Counted from the stretch's first letter, positions 1 to 10,416 are shown. The stretch: 64,000 nucleotides of DNA from Candidatus Acetothermia bacterium (GCA_016201405.1 JACQCZ010000015.1:294110-358109), one strand, 5' to 3'. The notes: generated by a model not told the origin, from the letters alone. Numbers and translations: made by a program.

Positions 1-2356
1 CATCTCCCCAGATCGCATGGGTGAAACCATCAAAGAGATCCCCAAGAGTAAAGGGATCAGAGTCACTTGATGCAAAGGCCTCATCCCTTATGCGCATCAG
101 CCGCTCGGGGCTAAAGGCGACGGCCAGGACTTGTGCCCGGACTGCCGTGAGGTAATCGACCAGGGGATAGGTGAAGCGGGAGCCAAATTGCCAGGTCGAG
201 GCCCAGTCGAAGTGGCGCTCTGTGGGCATCTTATCTAGAAGGTCTGTTGGGAAGTTGCCCAGAATGTCAGGACGAAATGCCTCGAGCACGTAATTGAGCG
301 CATCGCGCTGCTTCGCTGCTGAGACTGGATCTAACGGCGCCAGCCCCTCGGCATTGCCCTTGTGAACACGTGATACGAAGACACCCCCCAGCGACTTGGC
401 CATTTGAGTAAAGCCACGCATCTTCTGGAAGAGCAAATAATGGACGGCGTTACGAAGGGGCCAGTACTCTGCCCCATCTCTAACCGCGCGGTCTTCGACG
501 CCTGACCAGAGGCTCTCCACCAGTGGGCCCAGGTTCTGGTAGTACTGGAGCGGATCGCCCATGTCGTACTGGTTAATGCTGGGGTCCATGGCATAAGGAC
601 CAAGACCGGAGTCTTCATCCGTGCCAAAGAGATGGCCGCGCTGGCTGTCCTGGCCGGCAATGGCATCTAATGCCGGATTGGGGGCGAGAGTCTCGTCACC
701 CACGGGTGTATAACCCCACTGAATCGCCCATCTGTCATAGGTGCCAACAACAGAGTTGTAGTACTCCCCTTGCTTGGAGCGATCCATGGAGATGTTGGCC
801 GGATTGTAATCCATCACCGATGCGCTGACGCCATTCTGCTGAGTGTAGCTCACATCTTGAAGTTTGTCCTGCGGGGTCAGAGTGCTGGCCTTGAAGTTGT
901 GCGCCAGACCCAGTGTATGCCCCACCTCATGCATCACAATCTCGCGGAGCGCTGCACCCACATATTCAATTGGGATTCCACCATCCTGGCCGATGACTCC
1001 ATCGGCCATTAGCGTATCGCGAAGCATCTCGAGCTGCCCGCCCAGGCTCTCTTGATAGAGACAGAGCCTCGCGGCATCCTCGGGATTGATCTGTCGTGCC
1101 AGTGCGATCATCTTTTCCATCTTTTCAGCATCGGGTGGATTATTCTTGAGATACCCCTTTTCGCCCGTAATGGACGGAACCCAGTCGGAGACCACCAAGA
1201 TGTCTGCGTTAAGGATCTCTCCCGATCGCGGGTCAATGTCGGAGGGGCCGATGGCAAAGATCGAGTCGATGGCTGGAACCCAGCGGATGCTAGAGTAGCG
1301 GGCGTCCCCCAGATCAAAGTTCGGGTCGTCCGGCTCATCCATAGCAACGATCGCATTCTTGAAGCCAGCCTGCTCGAACGCTGCATTCCACGACTCTACA
1401 GCCTGTTTGATATACGGTTTGATGGCCGTCGGGATCGTCTTTTCTAAATAATAGACGATGGGCTTGACAGGCTCTGAGAGAGGTGCATATGGGTCCTTCT
1501 TCTCCAGTCGCCAGCGGTTGACCAGCCGGACTGCATCGGTCGGGCCGGCATTCTGGTCATAATCTTTGTACGTCATAGTAAAGAAGCCAATGCGGTCATC
1601 CGCAAGGCGAGGCTTCATTGGCTCATCCGGCAAGGCAGTAATGCTGTAGTGGTAGGAGACGGGGAGCGTCTTTCCATCAGGAACCGTGACGGTCGGAATG
1701 AAGCCGCTCGACGCAAAGGTCAAGTCAGCCTCAATCTCGACGTTCTCTGGATAGCCCTTGACAGAAGCTAGCTCGGAGCGTGAGGGATCTAGCCGAAAGC
1801 CAACCCCGTACTGATCAGGCAAGATATCGGCCAGGTTTGGCCAGTCATTGACAAAGAGACCCGTCACATCAATCAGATAGATGCCATACTCAGTATCCTT
1901 AGCGACAGGAGTGAAGCTCTCGCGCACAGACTCACGAAATCCAAGATTGACCATATCGCCCTCTGGCGTGCCAGGCGTGGCGCGGAAGAGCGGGTTGCGG
2001 TCGATCAGCTCAATCTTGCTATTGACCATCCGGAAGGTCATCATCGCATCCACAAGCGGGAAGCCCGTGAGCAAGAAGCCTTCGCCGTTCCCTTTGGCGA
2101 TTTGCACCACGACGAGAAAGTCCTTCTCAAACTGGCCTTGAGAGACTTCCATAAATAGCCGGCCTTCGGGGCTGCTGTAGGTGTTGAAGAGTCCTGGATG
2201 GGACTCCATCTTAGCGACAAAATCGGCAATGGTGGGCGCCTCACCTGCACTTGCTGGTGAAAGATCGCCCGAGAGTGAGAGCGGCAAGAGAATTGCCACA
2301 ATCACAATAGGGAGCACGAATGCCAAACGGCGCATTCGGCCTGTTCGCTTGAACAT
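1..2356 (-). CDS. Exported zinc-dependent metalloprotease (DUF5117/DUF4953-like), 3' end cut by window edge
   Basis: The minus strand reads without a stop from an ATG at 2356 to the left edge, about 785 codons. A strong AGGAGGAATTCT ribosome site lies just before the ATG. The N-terminus is basic then hydrophobic (MFKRTGRMRRLAF, then a long hydrophobic stretch) and ends in SPASA-GE, a good signal-peptidase I site. The zinc motif HEVGHTLGLAHNF has its first His at residue 476 (codon at 929-931), giving HExxHxxGLxHNF as in metzincins. A conserved MDYNPAN follows about 30 residues later. Layout and motif match the family annotated as zinc-dependent metalloprotease with DUF5117/DUF4953 domains, which cleaves proteins outside the cytoplasm. 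The substrate is unknown. Confidence 0.88.
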   Translation of the reverse strand, partial: MFKRTGRMRRLAFVLPIVIVAILLPLSLSGDLSPASAGEAPTIADFVAKMESHPGLFNTYSSPEGRLFMEVSQGQFEKDFLVVVQIAKGNGEGFLLTGFPLVDAMMTFRMVNSKIELIDRNPLFRATPGTPEGDMVNLGFRESVRESFTPVAKDTEYGIYLIDVTGLFVNDWPNLADILPDQYGVGFRLDPSRSELASVKGYPENVEIEADLTFASSGFIPTVTVPDGKTLPVSYHYSITALPDEPMKPRLADDRIGFFTMTYKDYDQNAGPTDAVRLVNRWRLEKKDPYAPLSEPVKPIVYYLEKTIPTAIKPYIKQAVESWNAAFEQAGFKNAIVAMDEPDDPNFDLGDARYSSIRWVPAIDSIFAIGPSDIDPRSGEILNADILVVSDWVPSITGEKGYLKNNPPDAEKMEKMIALARQINPEDAARLCLYQESLGGQLEMLRDTLMADGVIGQDGGIPIEYVGAALREIVMHEVGHTLGLAHNFKASTLTPQDKLQDVSYTQQNGVSASVMDYNPANISMDRSKQGEYYNSVVGTYDRWAIQWGYTPVGDETLAPNPALDAIAGQDSQRGHLFGTDEDSGLGPYAMDPSINQYDMGDPLQYYQNLGPLVESLWSGVEDRAVRDGAEYWPLRNAVHYLLFQKMRGFTQMAKSLGGVFVSRVHKGNAEGLAPLDPVSAAKQRDALNYVLEAFRPDILGNFPTDLLDKMPTERHFDWASTWQFGSRFTYPLVDYLTAVRAQVLAVAFSPERLMRIRDEAFASSDSDPFTLGDLFDGFTHAIWGD

Positions 2357-2523
2357 AGAATTCCTCCTCGATACTTATTTATTGGGCGGTTGAGTAATTT
2401 TACCATTATAGCCTCAATTTTGAAGATTTGGAGGAACAAAAGATTACACATCCTGTATTCCTTTTTGACTCGCCCTGCTTTGCCTATTAGCATTCTCATT
2501 CACAGAAGTAGGGAGGAGCCGGA

Positions 2524-3828
2524 ATGGAAGCCGATGCCGTACGGGAACCGCATCGAATCAGCCACCTAAGTGTCACCTCCTGGGCTCTTTATGATCTGGC
2601 CAATACGGTCTTTTCTACGAACATCGTCTCGCTCTATTTTGCTCTCTTTGTTGTCAACGTGATGCAGGGGACGGATTTTGATTTTGGACTGGCTGACTCG
2701 CTCTCTATGCTTGCGCTCTTGCTCACAGCACCTATGCTGGGAGCCATCTCGGATCAAGTCCATCGCAGGATGCCTTTTTTGATGGTCTCAAGCCTGCTTT
2801 GTATTGGCTTCACTGCGCTTTTGGGGCAGGGTGGGCTGATCACATCGCTGGTCATCTTCGCAGCGGCCAATTTTATGTATCAAGCGGGTCTGATGTTCTA
2901 CAACGCACTTTTATTGGATGTAAGCACTCCCGAGACGCAGGGCCGAGTAGGAGGCTTGGGAACGGGGCTTGGTTATTTAGGAAGCTTTTTGGGGGTGGGA
3001 ATCGGAATTCTTTTGCTCCGGGGGGCTTCCAGCGCCGATGTAACACCAGAAAATGCGCAAAGCATCTCTGAAAAATTTATGCAAGTCTTTCAAGTCTCTG
3101 CGCTGCTCTTTCTCATCTTTGCCATTCCATGTTTTCTATTTGTCAAAGAGCGCCTTCGAGAAAGACAAAAGATACCCGCCCATCTTGCCCGCCAGGCATT
3201 TACACAAATCTATTACACACTCAGCCATGCACGCGAATATCCGGGTCTTCTTCGTTTCTTACTCTCCCGCGTCTTTTATATTGACGCGGTCAACACGGTC
3301 ATTGTCTTTTTGGGGCTCTACACCACCAAAGAGATCGGCTTTACTGATGCCGATTTTCAGGGCATCTTTATGGTCTCGATCATTTTTGCGGTGGTGGGAA
3401 GCTTTGGCTGGGGCTTTGTCGTCGACCGCTACGGACCCAAACGAACACTCAATGTAGTCTTGGTCCTCTGGATGCTCATCTTCTTGAGTACAGCGCTGAT
3501 TGGCTATTTACATCTATCAAAACAGGTCTTCTGGCCAGTCGCGTGCCTGGCTGGAGTGGCGCTCGGTGGGACGTGGTCCTCCGATCGTCCATTTATGCTC
3601 CGCCTCTCACCCCCCCGGTACATTGGGGAATTTTCTGGCCTCTACACAATGGCTGGGCGCTTTGCCAGCGTCATTGGGCCACTCCTCTGGGGAATGATCG
3701 TCGAAAAGCTGCACTGGGGCCGCCCGGCGGCAGTGCTCAGCCTCCTCGTAATGGTGGTGGTTGGATTCTTTTTGTTACAAAAAGTTGATGATGCACCGCG
3801 TGACTGGGCACCCGAATTGATCGAATGA
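2524..3828 (+). CDS. MFS transporter of the UMF1/Atg22-like family
   Basis: This 434-residue protein has about 12 hydrophobic segments. Its first helix reads SWALYDLANTVFSTNI, the hallmark of the UMF1 (Atg22-like) branch of the major facilitator superfamily. A basic loop (SDQVHRRMPF) between early helices fits the MFS loop 2-3 motif. A GGAGG site sits 8 nt before the ATG. Bacterial members are uncharacterised permeases; the yeast vacuolar relative exports amino acids, so small-molecule efflux is plausible but not shown. The gene stands alone, divergent from the metalloprotease and convergent with the CcdA-like gene. Confidence 0.85.
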   Translation: MEADAVREPHRISHLSVTSWALYDLANTVFSTNIVSLYFALFVVNVMQGTDFDFGLADSLSMLALLLTAPMLGAISDQVHRRMPFLMVSSLLCIGFTALLGQGGLITSLVIFAAANFMYQAGLMFYNALLLDVSTPETQGRVGGLGTGLGYLGSFLGVGIGILLLRGASSADVTPENAQSISEKFMQVFQVSALLFLIFAIPCFLFVKERLRERQKIPAHLARQAFTQIYYTLSHAREYPGLLRFLLSRVFYIDAVNTVIVFLGLYTTKEIGFTDADFQGIFMVSIIFAVVGSFGWGFVVDRYGPKRTLNVVLVLWMLIFLSTALIGYLHLSKQVFWPVACLAGVALGGTWSSDRPFMLRLSPPRYIGEFSGLYTMAGRFASVIGPLLWGMIVEKLHWGRPAAVLSLLVMVVVGFFLLQKVDDAPRDWAPELIE

Positions 3829-3870
3829 CCCTTGGTGCTCTCATCTTTCTGGTACGGTTATTCTTTAGAA

Positions 3871-4599
3871 TCAAAAGTACTCGTGCAAGAGCCCCGAATA
3901 GATCAGGTTGTACCAGAGGAGATAGAGACCCGCACCAATCACCACAACTCCGCCGACCCAGCGAAAGGCGATCATGATCTTGGGCAGAATCCTCCGGATC
4001 AGCTCTTTCGAGAATGCCGTGGTGAGCGAGACGATCAGCATCATTATGGACATGCCCATGGCGTAGGCTCCAAACTGCACCATGCCGTTGACCCAGCCAC
4101 CAGTAAAAGCATAGCCAATAGCGGCCATAAAAATGGGAAGGGCACAGCCCAGTGAGGCAAGCCCATAGGAGATTCCATAAAAATAATAGAAGGTCAAGTC
4201 TTTCACTTTGGGATTTCCTTTGATCTGGCTCACTCGGCCTGCCCAATGCTCAAACGCCGGAATCATCAGCGGGTTTTTGCCCAAGAGCATGAGAGTTCCA
4301 AGCACAACCAGCCAGAGGGCTATGAGCACGCCGATCCATGGCAGATAAGGTCCCACGATATTCTTGATGAGAGAGAAGAGTAGTCCAAACAGGCCAAAGA
4401 GCGTGAGAAAGCCTGCGCTCACAGCCAGCCCCAAACCCAAGGCTCTTCCCATGTTGTGAACGATCGAGCGCTTTGCGGACCCCTCGGATCCCAGATAATG
4501 GGCGACATAGGCAGGGAGCATGGCAAAGCCGCATGGGTTTAAAAATCCCCAGATGCCTACGGTGAATGAATACCAAACTTTATCGATCTCTATGCCCAT
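3871..4599 (-). CDS. CcdA/DsbD-type thiol:disulfide transporter membrane protein
   Basis: The protein has about 242 residues and six hydrophobic segments. Two single cysteines sit where CcdA carries its redox pair: in NPCGFAMLPAYVAHYLG near the N-terminus and in YGLASLGCALPIF in the middle. CcdA passes electrons from cytoplasmic thioredoxin across the inner membrane to reduce extracytoplasmic proteins such as apocytochrome c or thioredoxin-like partners. I chose ATG 4599 because it places the first helix as in the family. A GTG at 4638 would add 13 residues; neither start has a clear ribosome site. No thioredoxin-like or cytochrome c maturation gene is adjacent, although a c-type haem protein lies at 60461-61831. 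Confidence 0.82.
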   Translation of the reverse strand: MGIEIDKVWYSFTVGIWGFLNPCGFAMLPAYVAHYLGSEGSAKRSIVHNMGRALGLGLAVSAGFLTLFGLFGLLFSLIKNIVGPYLPWIGVLIALWLVVLGTLMLLGKNPLMIPAFEHWAGRVSQIKGNPKVKDLTFYYFYGISYGLASLGCALPIFMAAIGYAFTGGWVNGMVQFGAYAMGMSIMMLIVSLTTAFSKELIRRILPKIMIAFRWVGGVVVIGAGLYLLWYNLIYSGLLHEYF

Positions 4600-4641
4600 A
4601 GCGCTTGTATCGTACTTGGAGAAACAGATCAATTGCACTTC

Positions 4642-4670
4642 TTGATCCGCCGTACAACTTTTCCTACAAT
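4642..4670 (+). promoter_or_regulatory. Sigma70-type promoter of lgt
   Basis: TTGATC (4642-4647), a 17-nt spacer and TACAAT (4665-4670), 21 nt before the lgt ATG. Predicted by eye only. Confidence 0.55.
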
Positions 4671-4691
4671 GACGTTCTAAGGGGGAATCGT

Positions 4692-5585
4692 ATGAGTCCT
4701 GTCATCTTTGAGATTGGCCCGGTTTCCGTGCGCTGGTACGGACTGATGTACGTCGTCGCCATTATCGTGGGCATCGTCCTTGTTAACCGAGAGGTCAAGC
4801 GCCGCGGGCTGGCCATGTCGCTCGATGACATTCTCGATTTTGTGCTTATCACGATCCCGATCGCGATCATCTGCGCCCGTCTTTACTATGTCATCTTCTC
4901 TTGGCACTACTACGGGCAGAACCTGGCCAGCATCTACAAGATATGGGAGGGGGGGCTTGCCATACATGGAGGCCTCATCGGCGGTGCGATCGCACTCATC
5001 ATCTTTTCAAAGTGGAAGAAGATTAGCTTTTGGCAGTTTGCCGATATCATCGCGCCCGCGCTCGTTTTGGGACAGGCCCTGGGGCGCTTTGGCAACTTCA
5101 TGAATGGCGATGCCTATGGCACTCCCACGGACTTGCCTTGGGGCATCATCTTCCCAAGCTCATCCCCCGCAGGAACTGCTTATCGAGAGACTCCCATCCA
5201 CCCGACAATGCTTTATGAGATGACCGGCGATCTGCTCATCTTTGGATTATTGATGTATTTAAGAACCAAGCCATTTCGATACGGCTTTCTCATTTCGGTG
5301 TACGGAATTCTCTACTCTGGGTTGCGTTTTGTGATCGAGATGTTCCGAGGAGATCCGCTCTGTGTGCTGACAGGCACGGCATGCACTCCCCCACCGCTCA
5401 CGGACCAGTCAACGCCGCTGCCCTCGGTCTCTTTATTTGAGTCACTGAAGGTGGCACAAATCATCAGTGTTCTGATCATCCTGATCTTTGGGTATATTAT
5501 GCTTCGCAAGAAGCTTTACAAACAGGACAATCCGGACATGCAACCGCCTGCGCATAAGACGCCTGAGCAGCCTTCGGCGGCGTAG
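4692..5585 (+). CDS. lgt: Prolipoprotein diacylglyceryl transferase
   Basis: Lgt moves diacylglycerol from phosphatidylglycerol to the lipobox cysteine of prolipoproteins in the inner membrane, the first step of lipoprotein maturation. The 297-residue protein starts MSPVIFEIGPVSVRWYGLMY, typical of Lgt, and contains the signature LGQALGRFGNFMNGDAYG with its conserved Arg, Asn and Glu/Asp context, then HPTMLYE and RYGFLISVYGILYSGLRFVIE. The open frame extends upstream to 4605, but the family start, the AAGGGGGAA ribosome site and a promoter at 4642-4670 all point to ATG 4692. The Pro/Gln-rich tail after residue 280 is not conserved in the family. Confidence 0.95.
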   Translation: MSPVIFEIGPVSVRWYGLMYVVAIIVGIVLVNREVKRRGLAMSLDDILDFVLITIPIAIICARLYYVIFSWHYYGQNLASIYKIWEGGLAIHGGLIGGAIALIIFSKWKKISFWQFADIIAPALVLGQALGRFGNFMNGDAYGTPTDLPWGIIFPSSSPAGTAYRETPIHPTMLYEMTGDLLIFGLLMYLRTKPFRYGFLISVYGILYSGLRFVIEMFRGDPLCVLTGTACTPPPLTDQSTPLPSVSLFESLKVAQIISVLIILIFGYIMLRKKLYKQDNPDMQPPAHKTPEQPSAA

Positions 5586-5604
5586 TCGACAACCAGCAAA
5601 TACG

Positions 5605-6330
5605 CTAAAGCTCAAACCTCTCGCCCAGATAGAATTTGCGAGCCAGGGCATCTTGCCCAATCTCGCGGGGGAGACCTTGCCAGAAGATTTTGCCACCCTG
5701 CATCAGATAAGCATATTGAGTTACCCGAAGAGTCTCGCGCACATTGTGGTCAGAGAGTAAGATCCCTAACCCGTCATCGCGCAGCCTCAAAATCGTCTCT
5801 TGAAGCCCCTCGATGGAGATGGGGTCTATTCCGGTGAAAGGCTCATCGAGCAATAGAAACTTAGGTGAGCAAGCGAGCGCCCGTGCAATCTCCAGCCTGC
5901 GGCGCTCACCCCCAGAAAGGGTGTCGGCACGCTGGGAAGCCAGGTGCTCAATCGTCATCTTGTTGAGCAGCTCTTCAGCCTTAGCCTTGCGATCTTCTTT
6001 GCTGTTCTTCTGATTCTCTAGCACGACCATCAAATTATCGAGCACAGAGAGCTTGCGAAAGATGGAGGGCTCCTGTGGCAGATAGTTGATTCCATGGCTC
6101 GCACGCTGATGGAAGGGCCAGCGTGTGATCTCTTCGCCACCCAGCAAGATGCGCCCCTGATCAGGATTTGCCAGTCCCACCATCATGTGGAATGTGGTCG
6201 TCTTCCCCGCTCCATTGGGGCCGAGCAGTCCGACGACATGGCCGCTCTCCAGTTGCAGAGTGACTGCTTGGACAATGAGACGCTTGCCATAGCGCTTATA
6301 CAGATTTTCAGCAGTGAGTGTAAGAGACAT
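5605..6330 (-). CDS. lptB: LPS export ABC transporter ATP-binding protein LptB
   Basis: The 241-residue ABC ATPase has Walker A GPNGAGKTTT, signature LSGGERRRLEIARALA, Walker B FLLLDEP and the LptB-specific FTGIDPISI and LLSDHNVRETL. LptB powers extraction of lipopolysaccharide from the inner membrane by the LptB2FGC complex and its passage to the outer membrane. It follows lptC directly, 3 nt apart on the same strand. Its presence with lptC is strong evidence for a diderm, LPS-type envelope. LptF, LptG, LptA and LptD are not in the window. Confidence 0.93.
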   Translation of the reverse strand: MSLTLTAENLYKRYGKRLIVQAVTLQLESGHVVGLLGPNGAGKTTTFHMMVGLANPDQGRILLGGEEITRWPFHQRASHGINYLPQEPSIFRKLSVLDNLMVVLENQKNSKEDRKAKAEELLNKMTIEHLASQRADTLSGGERRRLEIARALACSPKFLLLDEPFTGIDPISIEGLQETILRLRDDGLGILLSDHNVRETLRVTQYAYLMQGGKIFWQGLPREIGQDALARKFYLGERFEL

Positions 6331-6333
6331 AAA

Positions 6334-6882
6334 TTATGGATTGAGAATGATTTGCAGGTGCCCAGTCTGTGTGGTCAGAGTTCCCTCATCCGGCTTGTAT
6401 TCAAAGCCAACCCCGGTCAATGAAAAATCATCGCGCTCTACGCGGATCGGCGAATCGCTCCAAAGTTTTTTGCCCGCCTCATCCCAGAACGCATCAGCGG
6501 TGGTAAAACTGATCCCGCTCGAATCTTTGGCCTCGATCTGGCCTGTAAATGCAAGATTTCCAGAGCGATGATCATAGACCAGATGCTGTGCCTCGACATT
6601 CAGAATGTTTTGACCATCCGCATTGGAAAACTGGATCTTGATTCTCTCAGCCTCCGTCTTTTGCGCTGTGTCAAAGAACTTTACAGAATCTGCATGCATC
6701 TCCCACAAGAGCTTCCCGTTATCATCGTAATGATCTAGATCATTTTGGCTCAGCTCAATGGCTGGGCGATTTGGATCAGAATTGTCTTTGGGAATATCAA
6801 CTGCACAGGAGTTGAGCAAAAAAACGAGCGCGATTGCCCCAGCGGCTAAGAAGAAGACTTGCTGGGTGTGGGAGCGAGGCAT
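6334..6882 (-). CDS. lptC: LPS export ABC transporter periplasmic protein LptC
   Basis: The 182-residue protein has one N-terminal hydrophobic helix ending in LLNSC and then a beta-rich domain ([35 protein letters not shown]) typical of the LptC/OstA jellyroll. LptC links the LptBFG transporter to the periplasmic LptA bridge. The LLNSC could act as a lipobox, so this LptC may be a lipoprotein rather than a helix-anchored protein; that is an inference. The gene starts 37 nt inside the pyrG 3' end and is followed at once by lptB, so all three are probably co-transcribed. Confidence 0.88.
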   Translation of the reverse strand: MPRSHTQQVFFLAAGAIALVFLLNSCAVDIPKDNSDPNRPAIELSQNDLDHYDDNGKLLWEMHADSVKFFDTAQKTEAERIKIQFSNADGQNILNVEAQHLVYDHRSGNLAFTGQIEAKDSSGISFTTADAFWDEAGKKLWSDSPIRVERDDFSLTGVGFEYKPDEGTLTTQTGHLQIILNP

Positions 6883-8450
6883 GCCTGAACCAGCCCCAAA
6901 AAGAGGGGGCGCGGCTTGGTAGGTCGGGATTTGAACTCCGGGTGAAACTGCGAGGCGATAAAGAAGGGGTGGTCCGGAATCTCGGCGATCTCCATGCGCC
7001 GCCCATCCGGTGACTTTCCAGAAAAGATGAATCCGGCATCTTCTAATGGCTTGATATATTTGGGGTTGACTTCGTAGCGGTGGCGGTGGCGCTCCGAAAT
7101 CTCAGTCGCTCCATAGAGCTGATGCGCCAACGTGCCTCGCTCGATCACAACGGGATAGGCACCCAATCGCATCGTGGCCCCTAAATTGGGAATGCCCTCT
7201 TGCTCTGGCATGAGCGAGATGACGGGGTGCTTGGGATGAGGCTCAAACTCGGTGCTATTGGCTCCCTCAAGTCCAAGGATATGACGGGCAAACTCAATTG
7301 TGGAGAGCTGGAAGCCGTAGCAGATACCTAAAAATGGCAGGCCGTTAGCGCGAGCAAAACGAATCGACTTGATCTTTCCTTCAGCGCCGCGATGTCCGAA
7401 TCCCACCGGCACAATCAGGCCATCTACATCTTCCAAAAGCTCATCGTGATACTCATCCGCTTCAATCCACTTGATCTCAGCCCGCGAGTTGAGGCTGGCT
7501 GCGGCATGCCGCACCGCTTCTGCATAGCTCACATAGCTGTCGGTCAACTCTGTGTATTTCCCAACGAGCGCCACCCTGATTTTTGAATTTGAGTGAAGCA
7601 AGTTTTCCAGAAAAGATTCCCATTCGGTCAGATCGGCTTTGCCAGACTTTATCTTTAGGCGTCCCAGCAGATAATCGGGCAGCCCCTGCTCTTCAAAAAT
7701 GAGCGGCACCTGATAGACGGATTCTGCGCTAGGAGCGCTAACGACAGCCTCCAACGGCACATCACAGAAGAGAGCAATCTTCTTCTTGATGCCCGGGTCA
7801 AGGGGTTCATCGCCGCGGCCTACAATCACATCGGGCTGAATACCAATCGCCCGCAGCTCTTTGACAGAGTGCTGCGTCGGTTTTGTCTTCTGCTCGCCAA
7901 CGACGCTTACTACTGGAACCAGTGTGGTGTGAATAAATACGACATTCTCATGGCCAAACTCTTGGTGGAGCTGGCGCGCAGCCTCCAGGAAAGGCATGCT
8001 CTCGATGTCTCCGACCGTGCCACCCAACTCTACAATTACAATGTCGGCTTTCGATCTATCTGCGACTTTCTGGATCGCCTGTTTAATCTCATCTGTGGCG
8101 TGTGGAATGATCTGAACCGTTTCACCTAAATAATGCCCCTTTCGCTCTTTTTCTATGACGCGCTGATAGATCTTGCCCGTCGTCAGGTTATGATCACTGC
8201 TGAGATCAGTGACGAGGAAGCGCTCATAGCTGCCAAGATCCATGTCCACCTCACCGCCATCGTCCAACACAAAGACCTCGCCATGCTGGTAGGGGTTCAT
8301 GGTTCCGGCGTCACAGTTGAGATAGGGATCTATCTTGAGAGCGGTCACTCTGATGCCACGAGCTTTAAGAAGAAAACCGATCGAGGCGGAGGTAATGCCC
8401 TTCCCCAATCCAGAAAGCACTCCTCCAGTGACGATAAGATACTTGGTCAT
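6846..8450 (-). CDS. pyrG: CTP synthase
   Basis: CTP synthase makes CTP from UTP, ATP and glutamine. The 534-residue protein starts [19 protein letters not shown], the highly conserved amidoligase P-loop start. It contains [32 protein letters not shown] residues, the glutaminase nucleophile in GICYGFQ and the catalytic His/Glu in [11 protein letters not shown]. The frame stays open 18 codons upstream to 8504, but the family always begins at MTKY-like sequence, so ATG 8450 is chosen. The 3' end overlaps lptC by 37 nt, coupling nucleotide and envelope genes. Confidence 0.97.
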   Translation of the reverse strand: MTKYLIVTGGVLSGLGKGITSASIGFLLKARGIRVTALKIDPYLNCDAGTMNPYQHGEVFVLDDGGEVDMDLGSYERFLVTDLSSDHNLTTGKIYQRVIEKERKGHYLGETVQIIPHATDEIKQAIQKVADRSKADIVIVELGGTVGDIESMPFLEAARQLHQEFGHENVVFIHTTLVPVVSVVGEQKTKPTQHSVKELRAIGIQPDVIVGRGDEPLDPGIKKKIALFCDVPLEAVVSAPSAESVYQVPLIFEEQGLPDYLLGRLKIKSGKADLTEWESFLENLLHSNSKIRVALVGKYTELTDSYVSYAEAVRHAAASLNSRAEIKWIEADEYHDELLEDVDGLIVPVGFGHRGAEGKIKSIRFARANGLPFLGICYGFQLSTIEFARHILGLEGANSTEFEPHPKHPVISLMPEQEGIPNLGATMRLGAYPVVIERGTLAHQLYGATEISERHRHRYEVNPKYIKPLEDAGFIFSGKSPDGRRMEIAEIPDHPFFIASQFHPEFKSRPTKPRPLFLGLVQACLAPTPSKSSS

Positions 8451-8523
8451 AGTATGGTTGGCCGTCCCCGCCAGCATTTTAGCTATGCCAGCGTAAGACT
8501 TCAAGGTCAGACTTTTATGGAGC

Positions 8524-9156
8524 TCATTTCTTAATACTGACAGATATTCCGTCCCGCAGCGGGACGATCACGCTCTGTAGCTGCGGGTGTTTCATCACAT
8601 AATCATTGAATTTGCGGACATGCTCAGTCGTCTCATCGCGCTTCTCTTCGGCCACCTTGCCGCTCCAGAGGACGTTGTCGACAAGGACGACTCCGCCCTT
8701 CCTTACTTTGGGCAGGACTGCATCTAGAAAAGCTCTGTACTGGTGTTTGTCAATATCAATGAAGCAGAGATCAAAAGGCCCATCCAACTTTTTGATGAGA
8801 TCCAGACTCTCTCCAACAACGACCTCAACTCTCTTTTGCACACCCGCTTCTGTCAGATTCTTTCGGGCTATCTCAGCCGTCTTTGGATTGATCTCCAGAG
8901 TCGTGATCTTGCCATTCCACTCGGCAATAGCCCGTGCGAGCCAGATCGCAGAGTAGCCGATTGCTGTTCCCCCTTCGAGAATATTTTTGGCTTGGATCAG
9001 CTTTGCAATTGCAAAGAGAAAGGAGCCAGCCAATGGACCTATGATGGGCACTTCATGCTCATCGGCATAGGCTTCCATGCGCTGCATCAGCCCATCGCGC
9101 TCTGGCAGAATCTGTTGGAGATACGTTTCGATGCGCTCACTGGTGATTCCAGGCAT
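8524..9156 (-). CDS. Class I SAM-dependent O-methyltransferase
   Basis: This 210-residue protein belongs to the cation-dependent O-methyltransferase family (caffeoyl-CoA/catechol type). Visible motifs are the SAM loop [17 protein letters not shown], the metal-site stretch [14 protein letters not shown] and [12 protein letters not shown]. Such enzymes methylate a hydroxyl on small, often catechol-like substrates using a divalent metal. The substrate cannot be told here. It lies 1 nt downstream of the acyl-CoA dehydrogenase stop on the same strand, so the two are likely co-transcribed, but the pairing does not suggest a shared pathway. Confidence 0.85.
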   Translation of the reverse strand: MPGITSERIETYLQQILPERDGLMQRMEAYADEHEVPIIGPLAGSFLFAIAKLIQAKNILEGGTAIGYSAIWLARAIAEWNGKITTLEINPKTAEIARKNLTEAGVQKRVEVVVGESLDLIKKLDGPFDLCFIDIDKHQYRAFLDAVLPKVRKGGVVLVDNVLWSGKVAEEKRDETTEHVRKFNDYVMKHPQLQSVIVPLRDGISVSIKK

Positions 9157-9157
9157 C

Positions 9158-10306
9158 TCAGATCTTCCCCAAGAGCGAGCGAATAATAATCAGGCGCTGA
9201 ATTTCGCTCGTGCCCTCATAAAGCTCTGTGATCTTGGCATCGCGATAAAAGCGCTCAACGGGATACTCTTTGATATACCCATAGCCCCCATGAATCTGGA
9301 GGGCTTCGTTGGCCACTTCACGCGCCACTCGCGATGCGAATAATTTTGCCATGGAAGCTTCGCGCGCCGGATTGCCGCCCTGAGAGACGAGCCATGCCCC
9401 TTTATAAGTAAGCAAACGGGCCGCTTCGATATCTGTGGCCATGTCGGCCAGCTTGAACTGAATGGCCTGAAAGTCAACAATAGGCCGCCCGAAGGTCTGT
9501 CGCTCCTGTGCATATTTGAAGGCCTCGTCAAAAGCGCCTTGGGCGATGCCAACAGCCTGGGCTCCGATAGCAACACGCCCCCGTCCAAAAAACTGCATGA
9601 GCTGGTAGAAGCCCATGTCGAGTTGTCCAATGATATTCTCCTCTGGAACTCGGACATCTTTGAGTGTGATCTCTGCCAGGTCGGAGGCGCGGATTCCCAT
9701 CTTCTTTTTGAGCGGCTCTGCAATATAGCCCTTTCGGTCACTCTCTACGACAAAGGCCGTGATGCCCATGTGGCGCTCGGGTGGATTCATCGTGGTTCGG
9801 GCAAAGACGATCAAGAAGTTGGCGATTGTCCCATTGGTGATAAACATCTTTGCGCCGTTGATGACATATTCGCTGCCCTTCTTCTCGGCTCGGGTCTTCA
9901 TGCTGGCCACATCGGAGCCAGCCTCGGGTTCGGTGATGGCAGAGCCCATCACCCAATCCCCTCTGCCGACGGGCAATAGATATTTCTTCTTCTGTGCATC
10001 AGTGCCAAACTCCAGCAACATATCGCTGCCAAATGGCCTGGCCGAGATGGCGGAGCCGATGCCCGCGTCGCCTCGGAAAAGCTCCTCAATCACAATCGCT
10101 TGAGCCAAGAAATCCATACCAGCGCCTCCGTACTCAACGGGGAGGGCCGGAGCGATCAGATCGAGCTTTTTGGCCTGCTCAACAATCTCATAGGGGTATT
10201 TTGCGGACTCATCATATTCTTGAGCGGCAGGCCGGATGACCTCTTCTGCAAATTTTCGGGTCGTTTTTCGGAGTAGTTTATGCTCTTCGCTCAGCTCAAA
10301 ATCCAC
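9158..10306 (-). CDS. Acyl-CoA dehydrogenase
   Basis: This 382-residue flavoprotein introduces an alpha,beta double bond into an acyl-CoA and passes electrons to ETF. It has the family signatures MGSAITEPEAGSD (FAD/substrate loop), QTFGRPIVDFQAIQFKLADM and, near the C-terminus, the catalytic Glu in ELYEGTSEIQRL. The length matches short/medium-chain family members. An ATG at 10306 with a GAGG-type site upstream fits the family start MDFELSEEH. Chain-length specificity cannot be read from the sequence. ETF and other beta-oxidation genes are not in the window. Confidence 0.92.
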   Translation of the reverse strand: MDFELSEEHKLLRKTTRKFAEEVIRPAAQEYDESAKYPYEIVEQAKKLDLIAPALPVEYGGAGMDFLAQAIVIEELFRGDAGIGSAISARPFGSDMLLEFGTDAQKKKYLLPVGRGDWVMGSAITEPEAGSDVASMKTRAEKKGSEYVINGAKMFITNGTIANFLIVFARTTMNPPERHMGITAFVVESDRKGYIAEPLKKKMGIRASDLAEITLKDVRVPEENIIGQLDMGFYQLMQFFGRGRVAIGAQAVGIAQGAFDEAFKYAQERQTFGRPIVDFQAIQFKLADMATDIEAARLLTYKGAWLVSQGGNPAREASMAKLFASRVAREVANEALQIHGGYGYIKEYPVERFYRDAKITELYEGTSEIQRLIIIRSLLGKI

Positions 10307-10387
10307 GGGACGCCTCCTCGAAATCCAAGCTCGTTCAGCAATTCGTTATTCTACTCCTCAAGCATAAAAGGAGCAAAAGAAGAGCAA

Positions 10388-10416
10388 TTGAAACTCCCAG
10401 ACCCCCCTGTTATAGT
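10388..10416 (+). promoter_or_regulatory. Sigma70-type promoter of miaB
   Basis: TTGAAA (10388-10393), 17-nt spacer, TATAGT (10411-10416), followed by an AGGAGT ribosome site and the miaB ATG at 10439. Confidence 0.6.
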